Part shown: positions 1 to 6,482 of the stretch, one piece after another
Numbering within the stretch: position 1 is the first letter of the stretch
Layout: every line of letters starts with the position of its first letter
Source: UMGS1696 sp964634795
GTDB taxonomy: Bacteria; Bacillota; Clostridia; Oscillospirales; CAG-272
Direction: 5' to 3'
NCBI GenBank assembly: GCA_964634795.1
Contig: CAZWLL010000051.1
Coordinates: forward strand, 1 to 14,541
Length of the DNA stretch: 14,541 bases
Program-made: the position numbers and the translations under genes
Notes under the pieces: model-generated
What the model saw: the letters and a program-made list of their open reading frames with translations, nothing else
Databases searched by the model: none
What the model was told of the DNA's origin: nothing

Positions 1-636
1 CCATCCGACATTTTTCTCACGTGAGTTAAACATATACGACCACCATGTATATGCATCTGCTTTATTCGGATAGAAGTATCTATACGTATCGGTAAATCCG
101 CACGACAATAGCTCGGCTATTTTCGCACGTTCCTCATATGAAAATCCCGGATTTCCTATATTGGATTTAGGATTTTTCAAATCCAACTCGCTTCTTGCTA
201 CGTTCAAATCCCCCGCGAGAATAACAGGCTTATTTTTTGACATAGACACAAGATATCCCCTTAAGTCATCCTCATAATTCATTCTGTAAGGAAGACGTTT
301 AAGCTCATTTTGAGAGTTCGGTGTATAAGAGTTAACAAAATAAAATTTGGGGAACTCAAGTGTGATGAGCCGACCTTCATCCGAGTATTTGCCGTCGATA
401 CCGTATTTTACATCTATCGGTTCATTTTTTGTGAATACCGCGGTTCCCGAGTATCCTTTTTTCTCGGCACTCGATAAATATCTGAAATATCCGTCAGGTG
501 TAAATTTCGCCTGCTCAGGCTGAAGCTTTGTTTCCTGAATCGCGAAAATATCCGCATTTACCGATGTAAAAAAATCCGCAAAGCCTTTATCTAAAACAGC
601 ACGGAAGCCGTTTACGTTCCATGACACAAGTTTCAT
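1..636 (-). CDS. xth: Exodeoxyribonuclease III (AP endonuclease), 3'-truncated by window edge
   Basis: The reverse-strand reading frame from ATG at 636 stays open for 212 codons and runs off the left edge. It opens with MKLVSWNVNGFRA, the usual start of ExoIII/AP endonucleases, which repair abasic sites and degrade 3' ends of duplex DNA in the cytoplasm. Visible catalytic residues of the endonuclease/exonuclease/phosphatase fold are Asn7, Glu35 (in IQETK), Tyr104 (in NSYTPNS), and Asp143 and Asn145 (in AGDLNVAR). The C-terminal part carrying the last Asp and the catalytic His lies outside the window; full-length family members are about 250-270 residues. A GGAGG ribosome site (641-645 on the plus strand) sits 4 nt before the ATG. 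Only 25 bp separate it from the upstream cysteine desulfurase stop, so the two are probably one transcript. The name could equally be exoA, the usage in Bacillus. Family assignment is very secure. Confidence 0.93.
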   Translation of the reverse strand, partial: MKLVSWNVNGFRAVLDKGFADFFTSVNADIFAIQETKLQPEQAKFTPDGYFRYLSSAEKKGYSGTAVFTKNEPIDVKYGIDGKYSDEGRLITLEFPKFYFVNSYTPNSQNELKRLPYRMNYEDDLRGYLVSMSKNKPVILAGDLNVARSELDLKNPKSNIGNPGFSYEERAKIAELLSCGFTDTYRYFYPNKADAYTWWSYMFNSREKNVGW

Positions 637-661
637 ATTTCCTCCGTTATTAAAAACAATT

Positions 662-1843
662 TTAGAGTAAAAAGCTCCGTTTTCCGTTAATCTTATCTTG
701 CCACAGCGGAGATTTTCTTCTCAGATATTCGACTGTTTCCGTCACAGTTTTGATAATATATTCCGCACTGTCGTCATTCAGGTCATCTCCGAGAGAAAGT
801 CTCAGAGACCCTCTTGCGATTTCAGGCTCTCTTCCGAGTGCAAGCAAAACACCGCTTGGATCAAGTGACCCTGAATTGCAGGCAGATCCGGTTGAGGCTT
901 GTATCCCGTGCAAGTCGAGCATGAGTATCAAAGCTTCACCGTCAATACCTTCAAAGCACATATTAATGTTTCCCGGCAATCTCCTTTTTTCGTCTCCGTT
1001 AAGAACGGAATGCGGAATTTTCTTCAGCTCCGATATAATTCTGTCGCGTTTTTGTATAATCGATTTATTTTTTTCTTCAAGGTTTTCCATTGATTCCCGA
1101 ACCGCTTCAGCCATACCGACAATTCCGGGAAGATTTTCGGTACCTGCACGTCTTCCCTTCTCCTGACCTCCTCCGTTTATAAGAGGAACCAGCTCGGTAT
1201 TTTTATTTACGTATAAAAAGCCTACACCTCTCGGGCCGTGAAATTTATGTGCCGAAACGGACAGCATGTCTACATTTTTTAAGCTTATCGGAATATGAGC
1301 AAAAGCCTGAACAGCATCCGTATGAAATTTCACTCCGTGTTTCCTGCATATATCACCGATTTCCTCTATAGGCTGAATCGTTCCGATTTCATTGTTGGCG
1401 TACATTACCGAAACAAGTGCTGTGTCATCTCTTATCGCACGCTCGATTTCAGCGGAATTTACTATACCGTTTTCATCTACGCCGACCAGCGTTATATCAT
1501 ATCCGTATTCTTTCAAGCTGTTTAAAGTATTCAAAACGGCATGATGTTCTATTCCAGTCGAGATAATATGTTTTTTACCTCGCTTATTTCCGATATAAGC
1601 GGATGAAAGAATGGCTTGATTGTCACTTTCACTTCCGCCGGAGGTAAACACTATTTCATTTTTTTCACACCGCAGTGCTTCAGCTATAAGCTCACGCGCT
1701 TTCTCGAGTTCATCTAAAGCTTTTTCACCCGCCGAGTGGATACTTGACGGATTGCCGTAAACATCCCTCATAATACGCGACATTTCCGAGATTACATTTT
1801 CACTCGGTATTGTTGTCGATGCGTTATCCGCATAAATATACAT
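662..1843 (-). CDS. Cysteine desulfurase, NifS/IscS type (class V aminotransferase fold)
   Basis: This PLP enzyme removes sulfur from cysteine for Fe-S cluster assembly or tRNA thiolation. The open frame begins at a TTG at 1858, but I chose the ATG at 1843 (393 aa): a GAGG ribosome site lies 9 nt upstream of it, inside the longer version, and MYIYADNAST is the normal family N-terminus. With this start, His101 (in IEHHAV) stacks on PLP, Asp176 (in HTDAVQ) contacts the pyridine nitrogen, Lys200 (in SAHKFHGP) forms the Schiff base, and Cys322 (in GSACNSGSLDPS) is the persulfide cysteine. The long flexible loop around Cys322 marks the group I IscS/NifS type rather than SufS. No iscU/nifU or mnmA/thiI neighbour is present, so I cannot say which sulfur acceptor it serves. 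ExoIII follows 25 bp downstream. No clear promoter is visible between it and the upstream terminator. Confidence 0.93.
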   Translation of the reverse strand: MYIYADNASTTIPSENVISEMSRIMRDVYGNPSSIHSAGEKALDELEKARELIAEALRCEKNEIVFTSGGSESDNQAILSSAYIGNKRGKKHIISTGIEHHAVLNTLNSLKEYGYDITLVGVDENGIVNSAEIERAIRDDTALVSVMYANNEIGTIQPIEEIGDICRKHGVKFHTDAVQAFAHIPISLKNVDMLSVSAHKFHGPRGVGFLYVNKNTELVPLINGGGQEKGRRAGTENLPGIVGMAEAVRESMENLEEKNKSIIQKRDRIISELKKIPHSVLNGDEKRRLPGNINMCFEGIDGEALILMLDLHGIQASTGSACNSGSLDPSGVLLALGREPEIARGSLRLSLGDDLNDDSAEYIIKTVTETVEYLRRKSPLWQDKINGKRSFLL

Positions 1844-1874
1844 AAAATCTGTCCTCAACCGATAAATTCAACAG

Positions 1875-1904
1875 AAAAAGCGGCTGCCGTACGACCACCG
1901 CTTT
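1875..1904 (-). terminator. Intrinsic terminator after the trigger-factor-like lipoprotein gene
   Basis: Read on the minus strand, AAAGCGG (1904-1898) pairs with CCGCTTT (1883-1877) around a loop of about 14 nt, and the transcript then runs into five U residues (1879-1875). It starts 9 nt past the stop of the lipoprotein gene. It lies between that gene and the cysteine desulfurase, so it should insulate the two or act as a partial attenuator. Confidence 0.75.
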
Positions 1905-1912
1905 CAGCTGAT

Positions 1913-3028
1913 TTACTGTACTATATTGTTCATAGGTGCCACGGTTTCCATCATTTTCTGCCAGAGAACTGTCGCATATATTGTATTTTTACCGTAGTAA
2001 TTTTCAAGCTCTTCCGTTGTTGCGCCATAATAATCAGCATAATACTCAAGGCCTTCGTTGTATTCCTCATCACTTACCGTAATTCCCAATTCATCGGCTA
2101 AGGTATACATCACAAGATCTTCCTTTACGTACTCACGGCTTTCTTCCATAAGCTCGTCATCGGTCATTCCGACATAATTATTAAGAAATGTATCATAATC
2201 CGTTCCGTAATATTCAGCATAGCTTTCGTACTGTGAACGCTTCTGATTGTAAATACGTGTAACCTCGTCCTCGGGATATGTATTTACTACGGAGCTTTCA
2301 ACAATCTTCGACCACAAATCGGAATACATTTGATTTAAAACATAGTATTCTTTTTCGTCTTCTACCGCTGAACGATACGCGATTTTCCATTCTTCGGCAT
2401 TGGTATATCCTTCGAAATTCTCTTGTACGAACTCATCCGTGAGCTCAGGTGTAATATAATCGCCGTTAATCGATTTTACGGTTGCCACAAACGTAACTTC
2501 CTTGCCGTTCAGTTCCTCGTGTCCGTAATCCTCGGGGAATGTCACATTGAAGCTGAACTCAATGCCCGGCATCTGACCGATAAACGATTCCGCAAATCCG
2601 TCAATATATCCCGAATCCGCACTTGCCTCAAGTGTCACATCGGTATCGGTACCGCCATCAAATTGTACACCGTCAAGATAACCGCTGTAATCACATACAA
2701 TAGTGTCGCCCTCTGCAACCGCACGGTCTGTAATTGCTTCGTAATACGAATAGCTGTCAATCAGCTCGTCAAGCGTTGCATCGAACTCTTCATCGGTAAG
2801 ATCCGCGGATTCCATTGTTATTTCCATGTTCTTGTATTCGCCTAACGTAACCATACCGCTTAAATCACTGTTTTCGTAATCGAAAGCCGTTTCCGCTTCT
2901 ATTGTCGCGGTTGATACCGTATCATCGGCTGTATCATCAATTTCGCTGTCATCATCGCCGCTGGATGAACACGAAACAAGCAGTGCGAGAACTAAAAGCA
3001 TCGTTAAGGATTTTGCTAATTTTTTCAT
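1913..3028 (-). CDS. Exported lipoprotein with FKBP-type PPIase and trigger-factor C-terminal-like domains
   Basis: The 371-aa product starts with a lipoprotein signal peptide: MKKLAKS, a hydrophobic stretch at 9-18, and the lipobox LVSC with Cys20 as the lipidated residue. A Ser/Asp/Thr-rich, very acidic linker follows (21-50). Residues about 107-190 match an FKBP-type peptidyl-prolyl isomerase domain as in trigger factor (GDTIVCDYSGYLDG, FDGGT, FPEDYGHEELNGKEVTF). Residues about 195-365 are helical and charged like the trigger factor chaperone arm. The ribosome-docking signature of true trigger factor is absent, as expected for a protein outside the membrane. I infer a membrane-anchored foldase or chaperone acting on secreted proteins, functionally parallel to PrsA. 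The Tyr- and acid-rich composition fits an extracellular location. A GAGG ribosome site lies upstream of the ATG. It is transcribed alone, with its own extended -10 promoter and its own terminator. Confidence 0.85.
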   Translation of the reverse strand: MKKLAKSLTMLLVLALLVSCSSSGDDDSEIDDTADDTVSTATIEAETAFDYENSDLSGMVTLGEYKNMEITMESADLTDEEFDATLDELIDSYSYYEAITDRAVAEGDTIVCDYSGYLDGVQFDGGTDTDVTLEASADSGYIDGFAESFIGQMPGIEFSFNVTFPEDYGHEELNGKEVTFVATVKSINGDYITPELTDEFVQENFEGYTNAEEWKIAYRSAVEDEKEYYVLNQMYSDLWSKIVESSVVNTYPEDEVTRIYNQKRSQYESYAEYYGTDYDTFLNNYVGMTDDELMEESREYVKEDLVMYTLADELGITVSDEEYNEGLEYYADYYGATTEELENYYGKNTIYATVLWQKMMETVAPMNNIVQ

Positions 3029-3065
3029 CTGATTCCTCTTTGAGTATAAAAATACATTACATTAC

Positions 3066-3087
3066 ATTATATCATCACATCATGTGA
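3066..3087 (-). promoter_or_regulatory. Extended -10 promoter of the lipoprotein gene with a palindrome in the spacer
   Basis: On the minus strand TGATATAAT (-10 at 3071-3066) is an extended -10 element about 40 nt upstream of the lipoprotein start codon. The -35 at 17-bp spacing is poor (TTTAAT). Directly upstream of the -10, in the spacer, is the perfect palindrome TCACATCATGTGA (3075-3087; 6-bp arms, 1-bp centre), a plausible operator. Downstream the leader carries three tandem TAATG units. The promoter call is fairly firm; the operator role is inference. Confidence 0.6.
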
Positions 3088-3169
3088 AATTAAAGAAGTT
3101 AACCGTTTAATTTACGATTTGTTTACGTATACTGCCGATATTTACGCATTATATGCTCGTTTTTTTCCC

Positions 3170-3198
3170 TTGACATGCTTAACTGTATATTCTATAAT
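3170..3198 (+). promoter_or_regulatory. Perfect SigA consensus promoter for the DUF4886 gene
   Basis: TTGACA (3170-3175), a 17-bp spacer and TATAAT (3193-3198) match the housekeeping sigma factor consensus at all twelve positions and at the optimal spacing. Transcription would start near 3205. An AAAGG ribosome site (3222-3226) precedes the ATG at 3235 by 8 nt. Confidence 0.9.
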
Positions 3199-3234
3199 TA
3201 AGGTACAAATCAACAGAATCGAAAGGCAGTAATT

Positions 3235-3993
3235 ATGCGTTTATTATCTATCGGAAACAGCTTCTCGCAGGACGCGCACGCGTATCTTCACGATGCCGCT
3301 TGCTCTCTCGGACTTGATATTGAATGTCTGAATCTTTACATCGGCGGATGCAGTCTCGAACGACACTATAATAATCTTTTAAGCGGGGAAAAGGCTTATT
3401 CTCCCGAATACAACGGTGTTCCACGCGAAGGTCTTGTCTCGCTCGGAGAAATACTCGAGGGCAACCGTTTTGACGTCGTTACACTGCAGCAGGCAAGTCA
3501 TTTCAGCGGAAAATACGAAACTTATCACCCGTATATCGATGAGCTCTATAAAAAGGTTATCGAAACTCAGCCTTATGCCAAGGTCTACATTCACGAAACA
3601 TGGGCATATGAAATCGACAGCACACATTCAGCATTCCCGGATTATAATTCATCCCAAAAGCAGATGTACGATATGCTGCACAGTGCTTATGCCAAGGCCG
3701 CGTCTGAGCTCGGTGTTGATATTATCCCCGTCGGCAGTGCCGTACAATATATCCGTGAAAATGTAAGTGAATTCGATTATTCAAACGGCGGCATATCACT
3801 GAACCGTGACGGTTTTCATCTGTCAATACCGCTCGGCAGATTTCTCGCCTCGCTTGTGTGGATTGAAAAGCTGACGGGCAAGGATGTGACAGATGTATCG
3901 TATTTTCCGCCCGAGTGCACGGATAACGATAAAAAGCTCATTAAAGTAATCGCCGCAAACGTCCACAAATACATGACAGCCGAAGGCAGATAA
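3235..3993 (+). CDS. DUF4886-type SGNH/GDSL-like hydrolase, cytoplasmic
   Basis: The 252-aa protein begins MRLLSIGNSFSQDAH. GNSFS resembles block I of SGNH hydrolases, with Ser9 as the probable nucleophile. Gly37-Gly38 (in YIGGCSL) sit where the block II glycine is expected, TLQQASH (83-89) resembles block III, and Asp192/His195 in RDGFHLS match the block V D-x-x-H dyad. These features fit the DUF4886 family, members of which are found among carbohydrate-active genes in gut bacteria. The likely reaction is ester hydrolysis, for example deacetylation of a sugar, but the substrate cannot be read from the sequence. There is no signal peptide or membrane segment, so it should act inside the cell. 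It is a single-gene unit behind a perfect consensus promoter, which suggests strong basal transcription. The family assignment is from memory of motifs; the specific function is unknown. Confidence 0.8.
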   Translation: MRLLSIGNSFSQDAHAYLHDAACSLGLDIECLNLYIGGCSLERHYNNLLSGEKAYSPEYNGVPREGLVSLGEILEGNRFDVVTLQQASHFSGKYETYHPYIDELYKKVIETQPYAKVYIHETWAYEIDSTHSAFPDYNSSQKQMYDMLHSAYAKAASELGVDIIPVGSAVQYIRENVSEFDYSNGGISLNRDGFHLSIPLGRFLASLVWIEKLTGKDVTDVSYFPPECTDNDKKLIKVIAANVHKYMTAEGR

Positions 3994-4177
3994 TAACATT
4001 ATTCTTTTCGTGCAAGCTTACGCTTGGACATTAAACCATCTAACATCACGCTTTTTTCGTTATGTAATATGTTAAGCAAATCCGTTTTTGTGAATTGTTC
4101 CAATTATTCACTGTTCGTTTTGTTAAAACTGCACTAATAATTTTGAAGCTGAAGTTTTAAATACGTCAGACAGAATA
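3994..4177. other. AT-rich intergenic stretch with a weak terminator-like hairpin
   Basis: No gene is seen here. GTGAAT (4090-4095) pairs with ATTCAC (4106-4111) around a 10-nt loop, followed by the T-rich TGTTCGTTTTGTT. This could end the DUF4886 transcript but is weak. A second small hairpin, CAAGC-TTAC-GCTTG (about 4013-4026), has no U-tract. The longest frame I noticed, about 22 codons from near 4070, lacks a ribosome site. Confidence 0.35.
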
Positions 4178-4206
4178 TTGCTATGATTCAATAAAAGTGG
4201 TATACT
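4178..4206 (+). promoter_or_regulatory. SigA-type promoter of the transaldolase-like gene
   Basis: TTGCTA (4178-4183), a 17-bp spacer and TATACT (4201-4206) are followed by a leader of about 40 nt. A purine-rich GAAGAGAG ribosome site (4241-4248) stands just before the ATG at 4253. Confidence 0.75.
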
Positions 4207-4252
4207 TGTAGGCGTTAAAGAATGTTACATAGTAAAGAAAGAAGAGAGTATT

Positions 4253-4930
4253 ATGTTATTTTTGATTGATACCGCCAATCTTGAGGCAATCAAGAGAGTA
4301 TGTGAATTCTACCCGGTAGCAGGAGTAACCACTAACCCGACAATCGTTTCACGTGAGAAGACAGACTTCAGAAATCTGATTTATTCTATTCGTGAAATAA
4401 TCGGTCCCGATAAAATGCTCCATGTTCAAACAACCGCTACAGACGCACATGATATCTTAAAAGAAGCTGAAATGATTAAAGAAGTTGTCGGCGGTAATTT
4501 TTACTTAAAGATTCCGATTACACGTGAAGGTGTAAAGGCTACAAAGATGTGCAAGGATAAAGGCATCGGCGTAACAATGACAGCTATATTCACTCAGCCC
4601 CAGGCTCTTATGGCAGCATCCGCAGGTGCGGATTTTGTTGCTCCGTACATCAACCGTCTTGACAACATCGTATCCGACGGTGTTAACGTAGTACACGAAA
4701 TCGTTGAAATATTCAAGACCTACGACATTAAGACAAAGGTACTCGCAGCAAGCTTTAAGAACGTTGAACAGGTACACAAGGTATCTCTCACAGGTGCTTA
4801 CTCAGTAACAATCAATCCCGAGCTCTTTGATATGCTCATCTACCATCCGCTTACCTACTACGCTATTGATGACTTTACAAAGGACTGGGAAACAGTTTAT
4901 AAAGACAAAAAGGTTTCCGATCTTCTTTAA
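4253..4930 (+). CDS. fsa: Fructose-6-phosphate aldolase / transaldolase-like protein
   Basis: This 225-aa class I aldolase belongs to the short transaldolase family (FSA/TalC, about 220 aa). VAGVTTNPT (22-30) is the family signature, and Lys86 in YLKIPIT is the Schiff-base lysine, equivalent to Lys85 of E. coli FSA. Gln59 (in HVQTTA) and Tyr132 (in APYINR) match the Gln59/Tyr131 pair that in E. coli FSA positions the catalytic water, where classical transaldolases have Glu. This favours aldol cleavage of fructose 6-phosphate to dihydroxyacetone and glyceraldehyde 3-phosphate, although many clostridial members are annotated simply as transaldolase and could serve the pentose phosphate pathway. 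Lysine is encoded mostly by AAG in the later part of the gene, which may reflect high expression. It is a single-gene unit with its own promoter and a strong terminator. The family is certain; the substrate call is less so. Confidence 0.88.
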   Translation: MLFLIDTANLEAIKRVCEFYPVAGVTTNPTIVSREKTDFRNLIYSIREIIGPDKMLHVQTTATDAHDILKEAEMIKEVVGGNFYLKIPITREGVKATKMCKDKGIGVTMTAIFTQPQALMAASAGADFVAPYINRLDNIVSDGVNVVHEIVEIFKTYDIKTKVLAASFKNVEQVHKVSLTGAYSVTINPELFDMLIYHPLTYYAIDDFTKDWETVYKDKKVSDLL

Positions 4931-4952
4931 TAGCTTAAGTATAATATATTTT

Positions 4953-4989
4953 AAAAACCGTTTGACGGAAAAATCCGCAAACGGTTTTT
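4953..4989 (+). terminator. Strong bidirectional intrinsic terminator between convergent genes
   Basis: AAAAACCGTTT (4953-4963) pairs with AAACGGTTTTT (4979-4989), with an inner CGGA/TCCG helix and an AAAA loop. Both strands end in five U residues, so it can stop the aldolase transcript from the left and the M18 peptidase transcript from the right. Confidence 0.92.
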
Positions 4990-5038
4990 GTGTTCTCTGA
5001 TTCAGTTTATTTTGCTTGCTTCGTTTTAACATACACCG

Positions 5039-6346
5039 TCATGCCAGTTCGTATGAACCGTCATCGTATGCAGTAAGCTTGGATTTATAAAATTCAGTTA
5101 TCGCATCTATCATATATCCTGTATCCGCTGTTCCGGCTGTCTCATATGATGAGTGCATTGCGAGCTGTGCAAGACCTATGTCGACTGTCATGAGCGCTAC
5201 TTTTGTATTTGAAATAGAGCCGAGAGTGGAGCCTCCGGGCATATCACTTCTGTTTGCGAAATGCTGAACGGGGACATCGGCTTTTTTGCATATCTGAGTA
5301 AATATTACTGATGAAACCGCATCGGTAGCATATTTCTGAGCAGCGTTTTCTTTTATAACTACGCCCTCGTTCATTGCGGGTGAGTTCTGTCCGTCGGATA
5401 ATTCGGGATGATTCGGATGCTTTGCGTGGCCGTTGTCTGCGGATACCATAAATGACGATGCCAATGCTTCATTTAAGCCGAATCCGAGGCTGTCCGTTAT
5501 TTTTTTAAGCACATCACTGAGGAATTGCGAGCCTGCGCCTTGTTTTGTAGAGCTTCCCGTCTCTTCGTTATCAAACGATGCATACACATTTACGGCTTTG
5601 CCGTCATCCGCAGAGGCGATAAATCCCATCAGTGTCGAATAGGCACACTGGAGGTTATCGATTCTCGCAGACGAGAAGAACTCATCATTTGCTCCCCATA
5701 TTGTTCCGGGTGTGCGATTGTAGAGATATAAATCCCCGCCTACTACGTTTTCCTTATCACAGCCTGCATATTCAGCCGCAATTTCAAGTAATGTTCCCTT
5801 CTTATCAGCTGCCGAATAAAGGGGCATCATGTCAGATGCTATATTATAGGAATAACCGCTGTTTATCTGTCTGTTCTGGTGAATTGCGACATTTGGAATC
5901 AGAACAAGGTTTTTATCTATTTTGACAAGCTTTGTCGATATTTTATTGCCTTCCTTAATTATAAGGCGTCCTGCTATAGAAAGAGGTCTGTCAAGCCATG
6001 ACGAGAGAATCATTCCGCCGTAGCCTTCGACATTCAGCTTAACATATTTTCCGCATGCCTCTGTTTCGAAAATATTCTTCAGCTTGAATGTAGGGCTGTC
6101 GGTGTGGCTTGCCGTTATCATAAAAGACGGAGCATAATTCTCGGGTATCGAGAACGCAATAACAGACGAGCCGTTTCTTGTAACGTAATACTTGCCGCTC
6201 GGTTTTATATTCCATTTTTCATGCTCGCAAAGCTTAACGAATCCCGCGTTTTCAAGTTTTTTTCCGATTTCCGCAACCGCCTGAAATGCCGTAGGTGAAG
6301 CATTTAAAAATTCAAGCAGTTCGGATGTTGTTTTTATATTATCCAT
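5039..6346 (-). CDS. apeB: M18 family metallo-aminopeptidase (aspartyl aminopeptidase family)
   Basis: The 435-aa protein is a cytoplasmic di-zinc peptidase that removes N-terminal, often acidic, residues from peptides. The ligand set of the M18 fold is complete: His81 and Asp83 in ASHTDSPTFK, bridging Asp230 in SSARIDNLQ, Glu261 (catalytic) and Glu262 in DNEETGS, Asp304 in SADNGHAKHP, and His398 in LAMHSSYE. Its length matches the family (about 430-480). The start is fixed by an ideal AAAGGAG ribosome site 7 nt upstream. It has its own promoter and shares a terminator with the convergent aldolase gene; the fucosidase gene upstream is separated from it by a terminator. The symbol is the usual one for bacterial M18 proteins; actual residue preference is not visible from the sequence. 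Confidence 0.92.
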   Translation of the reverse strand: MDNIKTTSELLEFLNASPTAFQAVAEIGKKLENAGFVKLCEHEKWNIKPSGKYYVTRNGSSVIAFSIPENYAPSFMITASHTDSPTFKLKNIFETEACGKYVKLNVEGYGGMILSSWLDRPLSIAGRLIIKEGNKISTKLVKIDKNLVLIPNVAIHQNRQINSGYSYNIASDMMPLYSAADKKGTLLEIAAEYAGCDKENVVGGDLYLYNRTPGTIWGANDEFFSSARIDNLQCAYSTLMGFIASADDGKAVNVYASFDNEETGSSTKQGAGSQFLSDVLKKITDSLGFGLNEALASSFMVSADNGHAKHPNHPELSDGQNSPAMNEGVVIKENAAQKYATDAVSSVIFTQICKKADVPVQHFANRSDMPGGSTLGSISNTKVALMTVDIGLAQLAMHSSYETAGTADTGYMIDAITEFYKSKLTAYDDGSYELA

Positions 6347-6372
6347 AATAGAACTCCTTTATGTTTTTACTC

Positions 6373-6401
6373 ATTATAGCACAAAACGACCGTACTATCA
6401 A
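6373..6401 (-). promoter_or_regulatory. SigA promoter with extended -10 for the M18 peptidase gene
   Basis: On the minus strand TTGATA (6401-6396), a 17-bp spacer and TATAAT (6378-6373) lie 26 nt before the start codon. TG-C precedes the -10, giving an extended -10 element. Confidence 0.88.
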
Positions 6402-6425
6402 TTAATATTATCTTATAATATTTCG

Positions 6426-6461
6426 AAAAAACGACGCCGATTCTGAAGTCGGCGCCGTTTT
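6426..6461 (-). terminator. Intrinsic terminator after the alpha-L-fucosidase gene
   Basis: On the minus strand AAAACGGCGCCGA pairs with TCGGCGTCGTTTT around an 8-nt loop (one mismatch in a 13-bp stem) and runs into six U residues (6431-6426). It starts 21 nt beyond the fucosidase stop and separates it from the M18 peptidase promoter. Confidence 0.9.
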
Positions 6462-6482
6462 ATAAGATTTATTCTGACTGAA

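Noticed and set aside
750..1166. Plus-strand open frame of 138 codons opposite the cysteine desulfurase gene
   Set aside because: It is antisense to a gene with complete catalytic motifs; the composition is low-complexity and no ribosome site is evident.
4013..4026. CAAGC-TTAC-GCTTG hairpin as the terminator of the DUF4886 gene
   Set aside because: The stem is short and no U-tract follows on either strand.
4207..4252. Riboswitch in the leader of the aldolase gene
   Set aside because: The leader after the promoter is only about 46 nt and shows no conserved aptamer or terminator structure.
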